Positions 40,623-50,506 of a stretch of 64,000 bases of DNA are shown piece by piece. Both the position numbers and the translations under genes were made by a program. Each line of letters opens with the position of its first letter. Position 1 is the stretch's first letter. The notes beneath the pieces are model-generated. The model had not been told where the DNA came from, did not search any database, and was given only the letters and a program-made list of their open reading frames with translations. Source of the stretch: Cryobacterium adonitolivorans (lineage in GTDB: Bacteria > Actinomycetota > Actinomycetes > Actinomycetales > Microbacteriaceae); NCBI RefSeq assembly GCF_004402695.1, contig NZ_SOFL01000005.1:335-64334 (forward strand), in the 5' to 3' direction.

Positions 40623-41210
40623 CTGGACGAGAATCTCTGGCTCGTAGTCGGGCTCGGTAACCCCGGGCCCGGCTACGCCGGTAACCGCCACAATGTCGGC
40701 CACATGGTCACGGCCGTGCTCGCCGACAGGCTGCGCGCGAATTTCAAGACCCACAAGGCGAATTCCGCCGTCGCCGAGGGACGCAGCTTCCCCGGCGGCC
40801 CCAAGCTGATCCTGGCCAAGCCGAACAGCTTCATGAACCTCTCCGGCGGCCCCGTCGCGGCCCTGCTACGGTTCTACTCCCTCGACGTCTCCCGCCTCAT
40901 CGTCGTCCACGACGAGCTGGACCTGCCGTTCGACACCCTGAAGATCAAGGTGGGCGGCGGCCACGGCGGCCACAACGGGCTGCGCGACATCATCGCCGCC
41001 ACCGGCAGCAAAGAGTTCACCCGCATCCGGATGGGCATCGGCCGCCCGCCCGGCCGCCAGAACGCCGCCGACTTCGTGCTGCACGACTTCTCCAGCGCCG
41101 AGCGCACCACCCTGGGGATCATGCTCGAGGACGCGGCGGATGCGATAGAGATGATCGCCGCCGAGGGTGTCACCGCCGCCCAGCAGAAGTTCCACGCCCC
41201 CCCCGCTTAG
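40623..41210 (+). CDS. pth: Peptidyl-tRNA hydrolase, apparent CTG start
   Basis: Pth releases peptides from peptidyl-tRNA that drops off ribosomes. The conserved N-terminus 'WLVVGLGNPGPGYAGNRHNVGHM' contains the catalytic Asn (N13 here) and His (H23). It lies upstream of the first ATG at 40704 and is in frame back to a TAA at 40611. No ATG, GTG or TTG exists between that stop and the conserved part; only CTG at 40623 can start it, with AAAGGA 6 nt upstream. Later family motifs are 'LAKPNSFMNLSGGPVAALLRFY', 'LIVVHDELDLPF' and 'KVGGGHGGHNGLRDI'. Full length is 195 residues, normal for the family. Confidence 0.9.
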   Translation: MDENLWLVVGLGNPGPGYAGNRHNVGHMVTAVLADRLRANFKTHKANSAVAEGRSFPGGPKLILAKPNSFMNLSGGPVAALLRFYSLDVSRLIVVHDELDLPFDTLKIKVGGGHGGHNGLRDIIAATGSKEFTRIRMGIGRPPGRQNAADFVLHDFSSAERTTLGIMLEDAADAIEMIAAEGVTAAQQKFHAPPA

Positions 41211-41243
41211 CGCACGAGAAGATCGGGCCTGGAAAACTACCCG

Positions 41244-41249
41244 TAGACT
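41244..41249 (+). promoter_or_regulatory. -10 element (TAGACT) of mfd
   Basis: TAGACT ends 6 nt before the GTG at 41256, with no ribosome site, predicting leaderless mfd mRNA. Confidence 0.55.
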
Positions 41250-41255
41250 TGTGCG

Positions 41256-44200
41256 GTGATTCTTCAGGGCTTGATTCCGGCGCTTTCGCGTGCCTCCACG
41301 TTCGATGCCGCCCTCGCCTGCGCGGCCCGTGACGCCGACTTCTCGCTCACCGAGGGCCTCCGCGCCCCCCTGTTGGCCGCGTTGCTCGAGCAGCGCGACA
41401 GGTTGGACAAGGGCCGGGCGCTGCTGGTCATCACCGCCACCGGCCGCGAGTCCGAGGCGCTGAGGGAGAACCTGGGCTGCTTCTGCGACGACGCTGAGAT
41501 CGTCGAGTTCCCCGCCTGGGAGACCCTGCCGCACGAGCGGCTCAGCCCCAGCGCCGAGATCGTGGGCCGCCGGCTGTACGCCCTGCGGCGGATGCGTGAC
41601 TGGGAGGCCCAGGACGCGGCCACCCGGCGTCCCCTCATCGTGGTGGCCTCGGTGCGCGCTGCCCTGCAGCCCGTGGCCGACAACCTCACCGACTACGACC
41701 CGCTCGAGCTCACCGCGGGCGGCCGCGGCCACGACCTCGCCGCCATCGCCGTCGACCTCGTCAGCGTGGCATACGCCCGCGTGGACATGGTCACCCGGCG
41801 CGGTGAGTTCGCCGTCCGCGGCGGCATCCTCGACGTGTTCCCGCCGATGGCCGCGCACCCGTACCGCATCGAGTTCTTCGGCGACGAGGTCGAGCAGATC
41901 CGCGCCTTCGCGGTCGCCGACCAGCGTTCGATGCCCGAACCCGTCGAGTCGGTGACCCTCCCGCCCAGCCGTGAGCTGCTGCTCAGCCCCGCCGTGCGCC
42001 AGCGCGCCCGGGAGATGCAGCACGAGTTCCCGAGCCTGGCGGGCCTGCTCGCCAAGGTGGCAGAGGGCATCCCCGTCGAGGGCATGGAGAGCCTCGCGCC
42101 CGCCCTCGTCGACCGGCTCGTGCCCGTCACCCACTACCTGCCCCGCCAGGCCGCCGTGGCCGTGATCTCCCCGGAGCGGGTCGCCTCCCGAGCCATCAGC
42201 CTCGCCGAGACCAACCGGGAGTTTCTCTCCGCCGCCTGGAACGCCGCCACTGCCGGCGCCGAGGCCCCCATCGACCTGGCCTCCGGCGACTTCCTCACCC
42301 TCGGCACCCTCCGCGACGCCGTGCGGTACTCCGCGCCCGGCGCCCCCGCCACCGAACGGGTCTGGTGGACGATGAGCTCCTTCCAGGCCGCCCCCACCGA
42401 CATCGAGGTGCTTCCGGAGCACCGCGAGATCGACGAATTGCTCACCATCCGCATCGAGGGCGACGCCGTGCCCAGCTTCGCCGGCAGCGTCGAGGGGGCC
42501 GTCGGGCACCTGGGCGGCCGGCTCAAGGAGGGCTGGACCGTCGCCGTCGTCGCGCAGGGCGCCGGCCTGGTCGAACGCGCCGCCGACGTGCTTGCCGGCG
42601 CCGAACTGCCCGCCCGCATCGTCGAGGAGTTCCCGGCGAACCCGGAACCCGGCATCGCCTACCTGCTCAAGGCCTCCATCGCGCACGGCTTCGAGATCCC
42701 CGAGACCAGGCTCACCCTGGTCAGCGAGAGCGAGTTCTACGGCCGCACCGTCGGCTACGACGCCCGGCAGATCAAGAAGCTGGCCAGCCGGCGCAAGAAC
42801 GTCGTCGATCCGCTGCAACTGAAGACCGGCGACCACGTCGTGCACCAGACCCACGGCATCGGCCGGTTCCTCGAGCTGACCCAGCGTGAGGTCTCCAGCG
42901 GCGGCCGCAACCCGGTAAAGACCACCCGCGAATACCTGGTCCTCGAGTACGCGCCGTCCAAGCGCGGCCACGGCGGCGACAAGCTCTACGTGCCCACCGA
43001 CCAGCTCGACCTGGTCTCCCGCTACGTCGGCGGCGAGGCGCCAACGCTGTCGAAGATGGGTGGCAGCGACTGGTCGGCCGCCAAGACCAAGGCCCGCCGG
43101 GCGGTACGTGACATCGCCGTCGAGCTCGTCAAGCTGTACTCCGCGCGGATGGCCAGCAAGGGCCACGCATTCGGCCCTGACACCCCCTGGCAGCGCGAGC
43201 TCGAGGAAGCGTTCCCGTTCGCCGAGACACCCGACCAGCTCACTACCATCGACGAGGTCAAGGCCGACATGGAACGGCCCATCCCGATGGACCGGCTGCT
43301 CTCCGGCGATGTGGGCTTCGGCAAGACCGAGGTCGCCGTGCGCGCCGCGTTCAAGGCCATCCAGGACGGCAAGCAGGTGGCCATGCTCGTACCCACCACC
43401 CTGCTCGTACGCCAGCACATGGAGACCTTCCAGGAACGCTTCGCCGGGTTCCCGATCCACCTGCGGGCCCTGAGCCGGTTCCAGACCGACAAGGAGTCCC
43501 GCGAAACCGTGGCCGGCATGCAGGGCGGCACCGTCGACATGGTCATCGGCACCCACCGGCTGCTCTCGGAGAGCACCGTCTTCAAGGACCTCGGCCTGGT
43601 CATCATCGACGAGGAGCAGCGTTTCGGCGTTGAGCACAAGGACGCGCTCAAGAAGCTCAAGACCAACGTCGACATCCTCGCGATGAGCGCCACGCCCATC
43701 CCGCGCACCCTGGAGATGGCCGTCACCGGCATCCGCGAGATGTCGACCCTGGCCACCCCGCCAGAGGACCGGCACCCGATCCTCACCTTCGTCGGCCCGT
43801 ACTCCGACCGCCAGGTGGCCGCCGCCATCCGCCGCGAGCTGCTGCGCGAGGGCCAGATCTTCTTCGTGCACAACCGGGTCTCCAGTATCAACCGGGTGGC
43901 CGCGCAGCTGGCCGAACTGGTACCCGAAGCACGCATCGCCGTCGCGCACGGCCAGCTGCCCGAGGCCCAGCTGGAGCAGGTGGTGGTGGACTTCTGGGAG
44001 AACAAGTTCGACATCCTGGTCTCCACGACCATCATCGAGACCGGCCTGGACATCGCCAACGCGAACACCATCATCATCGACCGGGCCGACAAGTACGGCC
44101 TCAGCCAGCTGCACCAGCTGCGCGGCCGGGTGGGACGCGGCCGTGAACGGGCCTACGCCTACTTCCTCTACGACGAGAACAAGCCGCTGTCCGAGATCGC

Positions 44201-44891
44201 GCACGACAGGCTCGCCACGATCGCGGCCAACAACGAACTCGGCGCGGGCATGCAGGTGGCGCTGAAGGACCTCGAGATCCGCGGTGCCGGCAACCTGCTC
44301 GGCGGCGAGCAGGCCGGCCACATCGCGGGGGTCGGTTTCGACCTGTACCTGCGCATGATAGGCGAGGCCGTGTCGACCTTCCGCGGCGACGTCGCGGAGG
44401 GCCAGACCGAACTGCGGCTCGAGCTGCCCGTGGACGCGCACATCCCCGAGGAGTACGTCGACAGCGAACGGTTGCGGCTAGAGGCATACCAGAAGCTCTC
44501 CGGCGCCAGCGGGCTCGCGGCCGCCGCCGACCAGATCGGCCTGGTGCTCGAGGAACTCACCGACCGGTACGGCGAACCGCCCGAGGCCGTGACGAACCTC
44601 ATCGCCGTTTCCAGGCTGCGCCGGCACGCCCAGCAGGCCGGCCTCGGCGAGGTCGTGGCGATGGGCTCCAACCTGCGCGTCGCCCCGGTCGACCTGGCCG
44701 ATTCGATGCAGGTGCGGGTGCAACGGATGTACCCGGGCGCCAAGTACTCGGCCGCGGCCGGGTCGATGATCGTGCCGCTGCCCCGCCCGAACGGTGAGCC
44801 GCCGACCGATGCCGCGCTTATCGCGTGGACGGGCTCGCTGCTGGATGCAGTGTTTCCGCGGCCCGTCGATACTGCCGTGCCCGCACACTGA
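41256..44891 (+). CDS. mfd: Transcription-repair coupling factor
   Basis: The 1211-residue ATP-dependent translocase removes stalled RNA polymerase at lesions and recruits UvrA. In order it has a UvrB-homology module ('EFPAWETLPHERLSP', 'GEFAVRGGILDVFP'), the RNA-polymerase-interacting region with 'GDHVVHQTHGIGRF', RecG-like helicase motifs ('GDVGFGKTEVAVRAAF', 'IIDEEQRFGVEHK', 'SATPIPRTL', 'QLRGRVGRG') and the TRCF C-terminal domain. Length is typical. Its last 74 bp overlap the 3' end of nhaA on the other strand. Confidence 0.97.
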   Translation: MILQGLIPALSRASTFDAALACAARDADFSLTEGLRAPLLAALLEQRDRLDKGRALLVITATGRESEALRENLGCFCDDAEIVEFPAWETLPHERLSPSAEIVGRRLYALRRMRDWEAQDAATRRPLIVVASVRAALQPVADNLTDYDPLELTAGGRGHDLAAIAVDLVSVAYARVDMVTRRGEFAVRGGILDVFPPMAAHPYRIEFFGDEVEQIRAFAVADQRSMPEPVESVTLPPSRELLLSPAVRQRAREMQHEFPSLAGLLAKVAEGIPVEGMESLAPALVDRLVPVTHYLPRQAAVAVISPERVASRAISLAETNREFLSAAWNAATAGAEAPIDLASGDFLTLGTLRDAVRYSAPGAPATERVWWTMSSFQAAPTDIEVLPEHREIDELLTIRIEGDAVPSFAGSVEGAVGHLGGRLKEGWTVAVVAQGAGLVERAADVLAGAELPARIVEEFPANPEPGIAYLLKASIAHGFEIPETRLTLVSESEFYGRTVGYDARQIKKLASRRKNVVDPLQLKTGDHVVHQTHGIGRFLELTQREVSSGGRNPVKTTREYLVLEYAPSKRGHGGDKLYVPTDQLDLVSRYVGGEAPTLSKMGGSDWSAAKTKARRAVRDIAVELVKLYSARMASKGHAFGPDTPWQRELEEAFPFAETPDQLTTIDEVKADMERPIPMDRLLSGDVGFGKTEVAVRAAFKAIQDGKQVAMLVPTTLLVRQHMETFQERFAGFPIHLRALSRFQTDKESRETVAGMQGGTVDMVIGTHRLLSESTVFKDLGLVIIDEEQRFGVEHKDALKKLKTNVDILAMSATPIPRTLEMAVTGIREMSTLATPPEDRHPILTFVGPYSDRQVAAAIRRELLREGQIFFVHNRVSSINRVAAQLAELVPEARIAVAHGQLPEAQLEQVVVDFWENKFDILVSTTIIETGLDIANANTIIIDRADKYGLSQLHQLRGRVGRGRERAYAYFLYDENKPLSEIAHDRLATIAANNELGAGMQVALKDLEIRGAGNLLGGEQAGHIAGVGFDLYLRMIGEAVSTFRGDVAEGQTELRLELPVDAHIPEEYVDSERLRLEAYQKLSGASGLAAAADQIGLVLEELTDRYGEPPEAVTNLIAVSRLRRHAQQAGLGEVVAMGSNLRVAPVDLADSMQVRVQRMYPGAKYSAAAGSMIVPLPRPNGEPPTDAALIAWTGSLLDAVFPRPVDTAVPAH

Positions 44892-46026
44892 CCACGACGG
44901 CCGAGGCCAGGATCGCGACGCCCGAGCCCAACAGCACGGCGAGTGTGGCCTCGTCGACAACCTCGATGTTGCCCGCGAAGGCGAGCGCACCCATCAGCAG
45001 CGACACCGTGAAGCCGATGCCGCCCAGGCACGCCACCATGACGATGTCGGCGAGCTTCAGTCCGGCCTTAGACCCGCTGGGCCGGCGTGATATCAGGCTC
45101 CCGAGCGCCCCGGCCAGGGTTATCCCGATCAGCTTGCCCACGGGCAGGGCAACGAGGATTCCCCAGAACGCCGGGCTCAGTTCGGCCAAGCCCACCTGCG
45201 GGATCGCGACCAGCGCCGCCGAGAACGCGAACAACGGCAGGATCACCGCGTTGGAGTACGGCTCGAGCACGTGGCGGGTGCGACCGCCGGGCACCCGGGC
45301 CATCACCAGGCCGAGGATCACACCGGCGATGGTGGCGTGCACTCCGGACAGGTAGGTGAAGTACCACGTGGCCACGCCCAGCACCGTCAGGATAAGAACG
45401 ATCGGCCAGGTGGGTTTCCGGCCAAGCACCCACGCGGCGCGGGGCTTGAGCAGCCGGCTGGTGAGGCCGAACAGGGTGGCGGCCATGGCGGCGAAGCCGA
45501 TGTACTGCAGCTGTGGATCCTGGGTGAAGAAGAACGCGATGATCAGGATCGCCACGAGGTCGTCGAGCACCGCCAGCGCCAGCAGGAACACCCGCACCCG
45601 AGTAGGGATGCCCCGTCCGAACACCGCCAGCACTCCCAGGGCGAAGGCGATGTCGGTGGCCGTCGGCACCGGCCAGCCCGCCGCGAGCCCCGATCCCCGG
45701 GTGATCAGCAGGTAGATGCCCGCCGGAACGACCACTCCGCCAAGCGCGGCGAGGGCCGGCAGCGCGGCCTTGCCGAAGCTGTTCAGGTCGCCGATCACCA
45801 GTTCGCGCTTGAGCTCGATGGCGATGAGGAAGAAGAACACCGCGAGCAGGCCGTCACTGATCCAGTGCTTGGCGGACAGGTCGAGGCCGAAGAGCCCGGT
45901 GTTGAGGTGCGTGTCCGCGGCCTCGATGAGCGCGGGCCCGAACGACAGGTTCGCCATCACCAGGCCGAGGACTCCGGCGATGAGCAGAAACCCGGCGGCG
46001 TAGCGCTCGGATCGGATGAAGGTCAT
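44818..46026 (-). CDS. nhaA: Na+/H+ antiporter NhaA
   Basis: The 402-residue antiporter has about twelve helices. Conserved sequence includes 'FFFLIAIELKRELVIGDL', 'PTATDIAFALGVLAVFG' and 'LDDLVAILIIAFFF', carrying the paired transport aspartates. It expels sodium in exchange for protons in pH and salt homeostasis. The ATG at 46026 has AGGA upstream. The coding end, with a short hydrophilic tail, runs 74 bp into the 3' end of mfd (antisense overlap). Confidence 0.95.
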   Translation of the reverse strand: MTFIRSERYAAGFLLIAGVLGLVMANLSFGPALIEAADTHLNTGLFGLDLSAKHWISDGLLAVFFFLIAIELKRELVIGDLNSFGKAALPALAALGGVVVPAGIYLLITRGSGLAAGWPVPTATDIAFALGVLAVFGRGIPTRVRVFLLALAVLDDLVAILIIAFFFTQDPQLQYIGFAAMAATLFGLTSRLLKPRAAWVLGRKPTWPIVLILTVLGVATWYFTYLSGVHATIAGVILGLVMARVPGGRTRHVLEPYSNAVILPLFAFSAALVAIPQVGLAELSPAFWGILVALPVGKLIGITLAGALGSLISRRPSGSKAGLKLADIVMVACLGGIGFTVSLLMGALAFAGNIEVVDEATLAVLLGSGVAILASAVVVSVRARQYRRAAETLHPAASPSTR

Positions 46027-46045
46027 TCGGTGTCCTGTCCACCCC

Positions 46046-46069
46046 TGAACTACTGAACTGCTGAGCTGC
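46046..46069. repeat. Triple 8-bp tandem repeat in the nhaA leader
   Basis: TGAACTAC, TGAACTGC and TGAGCTGC follow one another without gap, about 20 bp upstream of the nhaA start. They lie downstream of a possible -35 (TTGACC on the minus strand, 46084-46089). This may be slippage or a binding site. Confidence 0.5.
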
Positions 46070-46140
46070 GGGGTCGGTTGTGGGTCAAGAGCAGCACACG
46101 CCGCCCGCCGACCAGACTTCCCGGCACACCTGTTGACAGC

Positions 46141-46186
46141 TTAGCCGGGCCGCCTACGATTTAGCTGGGCGGCCTACGATGGAGTG
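46141..46186 (+). promoter_or_regulatory. Tandemly duplicated promoter of mazG
   Basis: Two adjacent 20-bp units, 46141-46160 and 46161-46180, have the form TTAGCyGGGCsGCCTACGAT and differ at two positions. The second ends in the -10 element TACGAT, 5 nt before the GTG at 46186. The first carries an identical TACGAT 20 bp upstream. The duplication creates two -10 boxes two helical turns apart, so a leaderless and a leadered transcript could both be made. Confidence 0.6.
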
Positions 46187-46950
46187 TGACCGATTCTGCC
46201 CAGCCAGCCCCGCCCGTCGCCGAACCGACCAGCAACCTTGAGGGGCTCGTTGAGACCGTCGCCAGGCTGCGAGCCCCTGGCGGCTGCCCGTGGGACGCCG
46301 AGCAGACCCACGCGTCGCTCGTGCAGTATCTCACCGAGGAGACCCACGAGCTGATCGAGGCCATCGAGAGCGGCAGTCGGGACGACCTGCTCGAGGAGCT
46401 CGGCGATGTGCTCTACCAGGTGGTCTTCCACGCGAGCATCGCCGCCGAGACGCCCGGAGAGGGCTTCGGCATCCAGGATGTGGCGGCGCGGATGACCCAG
46501 AAAATGGTCGGCCGGCATCCGCACGTGTTCGGTGACGTGGGGCAGCGCAGCCTCGACGAGGTCGTGGCCAGCTGGGACGACGTGAAAGCGGCCGAGAAAC
46601 CGCACCGCACCAGTGTGCTCGACGGGATCCCGCAGGGGATGCCGGCGCTGGCACTGGCCGACAAGGTGCTCGGCCGGGCCCAGAAGATCGGCCTGCTCGA
46701 GACGGATGCGCCGGCCCTGCTGCCCATCGACAGTGAGGCAGAGCTCGGCCCGATCCTGCTGGCGATCGTGTCGGCGGCCAAGGCCCAGGGGCTCGACTCC
46801 GAGCGGGCCCTGCGCACGGCGCTCCGCGACCTGCAGGACGAGATCCGGGCGGCGGAACAGGACGGGCCGGACGACTCGTTCACCGAACAGGACGAAGACC
46901 AGACTGACGACCCCTCCGACGCCGGTATCATCGGCCTGCCCAGCACCTAG
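46186..46950 (+). CDS. mazG: Nucleoside triphosphate pyrophosphohydrolase MazG
   Basis: The 254-residue all-alpha NTP pyrophosphohydrolase hydrolyses (d)NTPs to NMP and PPi and helps clear damaged nucleotides. It has the first MazG domain with 'CPWDAEQTHASLVQYLTEETHELIEAI' and 'DDLLEELGDVLYQVVFHA', then 'RHPHVFGD' and 'SVLDGIPQGMPAL'. The C-terminus is acidic. Start GTG 46186 is set by the duplicated promoter and the typical N-terminus. Confidence 0.93.
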   Translation: MTDSAQPAPPVAEPTSNLEGLVETVARLRAPGGCPWDAEQTHASLVQYLTEETHELIEAIESGSRDDLLEELGDVLYQVVFHASIAAETPGEGFGIQDVAARMTQKMVGRHPHVFGDVGQRSLDEVVASWDDVKAAEKPHRTSVLDGIPQGMPALALADKVLGRAQKIGLLETDAPALLPIDSEAELGPILLAIVSAAKAQGLDSERALRTALRDLQDEIRAAEQDGPDDSFTEQDEDQTDDPSDAGIIGLPST

Positions 46951-46982
46951 GCGGAAGCTGGCGCACCGCCTGCCCCGACCGG

Positions 46983-46988
46983 TAACGT
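46983..46988 (+). promoter_or_regulatory. -10 element (TAACGT) of the ferritin gene
   Basis: TAACGT ends 6 nt before the ATG at 46995 and no ribosome site is present, as expected for a leaderless transcript. Confidence 0.55.
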
Positions 46989-46994
46989 CTGAGC

Positions 46995-47528
46995 ATGACC
47001 GAAACTTCTTTCAACGCGCTTCTGACCCAGCAAATCGGCAACGAGTTCGGGGCGTCGCAGCAGTACATCGCCATCGCCACCTGGTTCGACAGTCAGGACC
47101 TGCCCCAGCTGGCCGCACACTTCTACCGCCAGTCGGTCGAAGAGCGAAACCACGCGATGATGCTCGTCCAGTACCGCCTCGACCGGGGCCTGGAGGTCGT
47201 GATCCCCGGCATCCCCGCCGTGATCAACGGCTTCGCGAACATCGTCGAGCCGATTGCCCTGGCACTCGCGCAGGAGCAGCAGGTCACCAGTCAGATCGAA
47301 GCGCTCTTCAAGGCCGCCCGCCAGGACGGCGACGCCCTCGGTGAGCAGGCCATGCTCTGGTTCCTCAAGGAACAGGTCGAGGAGGTCGCCTCGATGTCGA
47401 CCCTGCTGACCATCGCCAAACGGGCCAAGGACGACCTCTTCGCCATCGAGAACTTCATCGCCCGCGAGCAGGTCGGCGACGCCGGCGTCGAAGCGGACGC
47501 CCCAGGCGCTGCCGGCGGCGCCCTCTGA
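46995..47528 (+). CDS. Ferritin (non-haem, BfrB-like)
   Basis: This is a 177-residue four-helix-bundle iron-storage protein. Ferroxidase ligands are visible: a Glu in helix A ('QQIGNEFGASQQYIAIATWF'), 'QSVEERNHAMMLVQYRLDRG' with Glu and His, 'ALAQEQQVTSQIEALF' and 'FLKEQVEEVASMSTLL'. It oxidises Fe(II) and stores Fe(III), limiting oxidative damage. The short Ala/Gly-rich C-terminal tail is not conserved. It stands alone between mazG and hisS. Confidence 0.93.
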   Translation: MTETSFNALLTQQIGNEFGASQQYIAIATWFDSQDLPQLAAHFYRQSVEERNHAMMLVQYRLDRGLEVVIPGIPAVINGFANIVEPIALALAQEQQVTSQIEALFKAARQDGDALGEQAMLWFLKEQVEEVASMSTLLTIAKRAKDDLFAIENFIAREQVGDAGVEADAPGAAGGAL

Positions 47529-47583
47529 CGCACCAACTCTGGGGCGGCCGGGCGGCGCCGCGCGACCTGACAGAATTGGGGGC

Positions 47584-48837
47584 ATGGCAACAGCAGTGAC
47601 CCCTCCCCGCGGCATGCGCGACTTCCTCCCGGCCGACAAGGCCACCCGCGAACGGGCGCTGGGCATCATCCGCTCCAGCTTCGCCGTGCACGGCTTCGAC
47701 GAGATCGAGACGCCCGTCATGGAGGACACTGCCAGGCTGCACTCCGGCCTCGGCGGCGACAACGAGAAGCTCGGCTTCGCCGTACTCAAGCGCGGAATCG
47801 GCCCGGCCGACCTCGTGACGGCCGCCGAGGCCGACGACCTGCTCTCGCTCACCGACCTGGGCCTGCGCTTCGACCTCACGGTGCCGCTGGCCCGGTTCTA
47901 CGCCAGCCACCGCGCCGAGCTGCCCACCGTGTTCCGCTCCATCCAGATCGCCCCGGTCTGGCGCGCCGAACGCCCGCAGAAGGGCCGCTACCGCCAGTTC
48001 GTGCAGTGCGACATCGACATCATCGGCGAGGCGGGCCCGCTCGCCGAGATCGAACTGATCACCGCCACCGTCGCCGCCCTGGACAACCTGGGCCTGTCCG
48101 GCTGCTCGATCCGCATCAACGACCGCCGCATCCTCACCGCGATGCTCGCCACCTGGGGCGTGGCCGACACCCTCACCGAACGCGCGCTGATCACCCTGGA
48201 CAAGCTCGACAAGATCGGCGTCGACGGCGTCGTCACCGAGCTCGGCGGCCTCGGCGTCGACACCACCGGCCTGGCCGACACCCTCGCGGGCTTCAGCGAC
48301 GCCGGCTGGCCAGACCCCACGGATACGCCGGCCTGGCTGGACGCCGCCGCCTACGCCGACCTCTCTCTGCTGCGGGCCGCGCTGCCCGGGGTGGCGCTCG
48401 AGTTCGATCCCACCCTGGTGCGTGGGATGGGCTACTACACCGGCACCATCTTCGAGATCAAGCACCCCGACCTGGGCTACTCGCTGGGCGGCGGCGGCCG
48501 CTACGACGGCATGATCGGCCGGTTCCTCGGCACCGACGTGCCCGCCTGCGGCTTCTCGATTGGTTTCGAACGCATCGTCGACCTGCTCGCCGGCTCCGAC
48601 GACGACACCGCCGCCGCCGTCGTGCTCGTGCACGAGAAGGATGCCGACCCGGCCGCCCTCGTCGCCCTCAAGACCGCCCTCGTGGCCGCCGGCCTCCGGG
48701 TGCGGCTGGAAAAGCGCACGAAAAACCTCAAGGCGCTGCTCGAACGGGCCGGTGCCGCGGGCTACGGCCGGTTCGCCTTCGTGACCAACGACTCTGGTGA
48801 TCCCGCCGGACTGGTCTTCAAATCGCTCTTCGACTGA
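47584..48837 (+). CDS. hisS: Histidyl-tRNA synthetase
   Basis: The 417-residue class II synthetase has motif 1 region 'PPRGMRDFLPADK', motif 2 'VWRAERPQKGRYRQFVQCDIDIIGE', the histidine motif 'LVRGMGYYTGTIFEI' (usually RGLDYYTG), motif 3 'GFSIGFERIVDLL' and a C-terminal anticodon domain. It charges tRNA-His. The ATG follows GGGGG. A hisS paralogue (hisZ) is less likely because the catalytic and anticodon parts are both complete. Confidence 0.95.
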   Translation: MATAVTPPRGMRDFLPADKATRERALGIIRSSFAVHGFDEIETPVMEDTARLHSGLGGDNEKLGFAVLKRGIGPADLVTAAEADDLLSLTDLGLRFDLTVPLARFYASHRAELPTVFRSIQIAPVWRAERPQKGRYRQFVQCDIDIIGEAGPLAEIELITATVAALDNLGLSGCSIRINDRRILTAMLATWGVADTLTERALITLDKLDKIGVDGVVTELGGLGVDTTGLADTLAGFSDAGWPDPTDTPAWLDAAAYADLSLLRAALPGVALEFDPTLVRGMGYYTGTIFEIKHPDLGYSLGGGGRYDGMIGRFLGTDVPACGFSIGFERIVDLLAGSDDDTAAAVVLVHEKDADPAALVALKTALVAAGLRVRLEKRTKNLKALLERAGAAGYGRFAFVTNDSGDPAGLVFKSLFD

Positions 48838-48898
48838 ACACGGGGTGATCCCGCGATGAACGGGACTTCAGTCCTGAGCGCGGCGGCGTGCCGATCAC

Positions 48899-50278
<1,380 letters not shown>

Positions 50279-50295
50279 TAGCCTCTGAGCAGCAC

Positions 50296-50341
50296 GGGCT
50301 CCCCGCCTCCGGACATCGTCCGGGGCGGGGAGCCCTTTTTT
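50296..50341 (+). terminator. Strong intrinsic terminator after eno
   Basis: GGGCTCCCCGCC (50296-50307) pairs with GGCGGGGAGCCC (50324-50335), with the additional inner stem CCGGAC/GTCCGG, followed by six T. This is the clearest rho-independent terminator in the window. Confidence 0.9.
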
Positions 50342-50506
50342 GTCGGCCCCTGGGGTGCTTGGCTGCGGGTTTGCTCAGGATTTGTGTTGGCGGGCCGTGG
50401 CGAACCGTGCGGGCCGAAAGATCTGGCACTCTAGAACCGGGGCATTTTGTGCGCCCCGGCGAGCATCAACCGAGCAGCCGAGCAGCCGAGCCAGACGGGA
50501 GTCACC

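Noticed and set aside
40704-41210. pth starting at its first ATG (168 residues)
   Set aside because: This would remove the catalytic Asn and His and the conserved GLGNPG loop, which are all encoded in frame just upstream.
40866-44441. A 1191-codon minus-strand frame opposite pth and mfd
   Set aside because: It mirrors the codon structure of mfd and has no recognisable domain or ribosome site.
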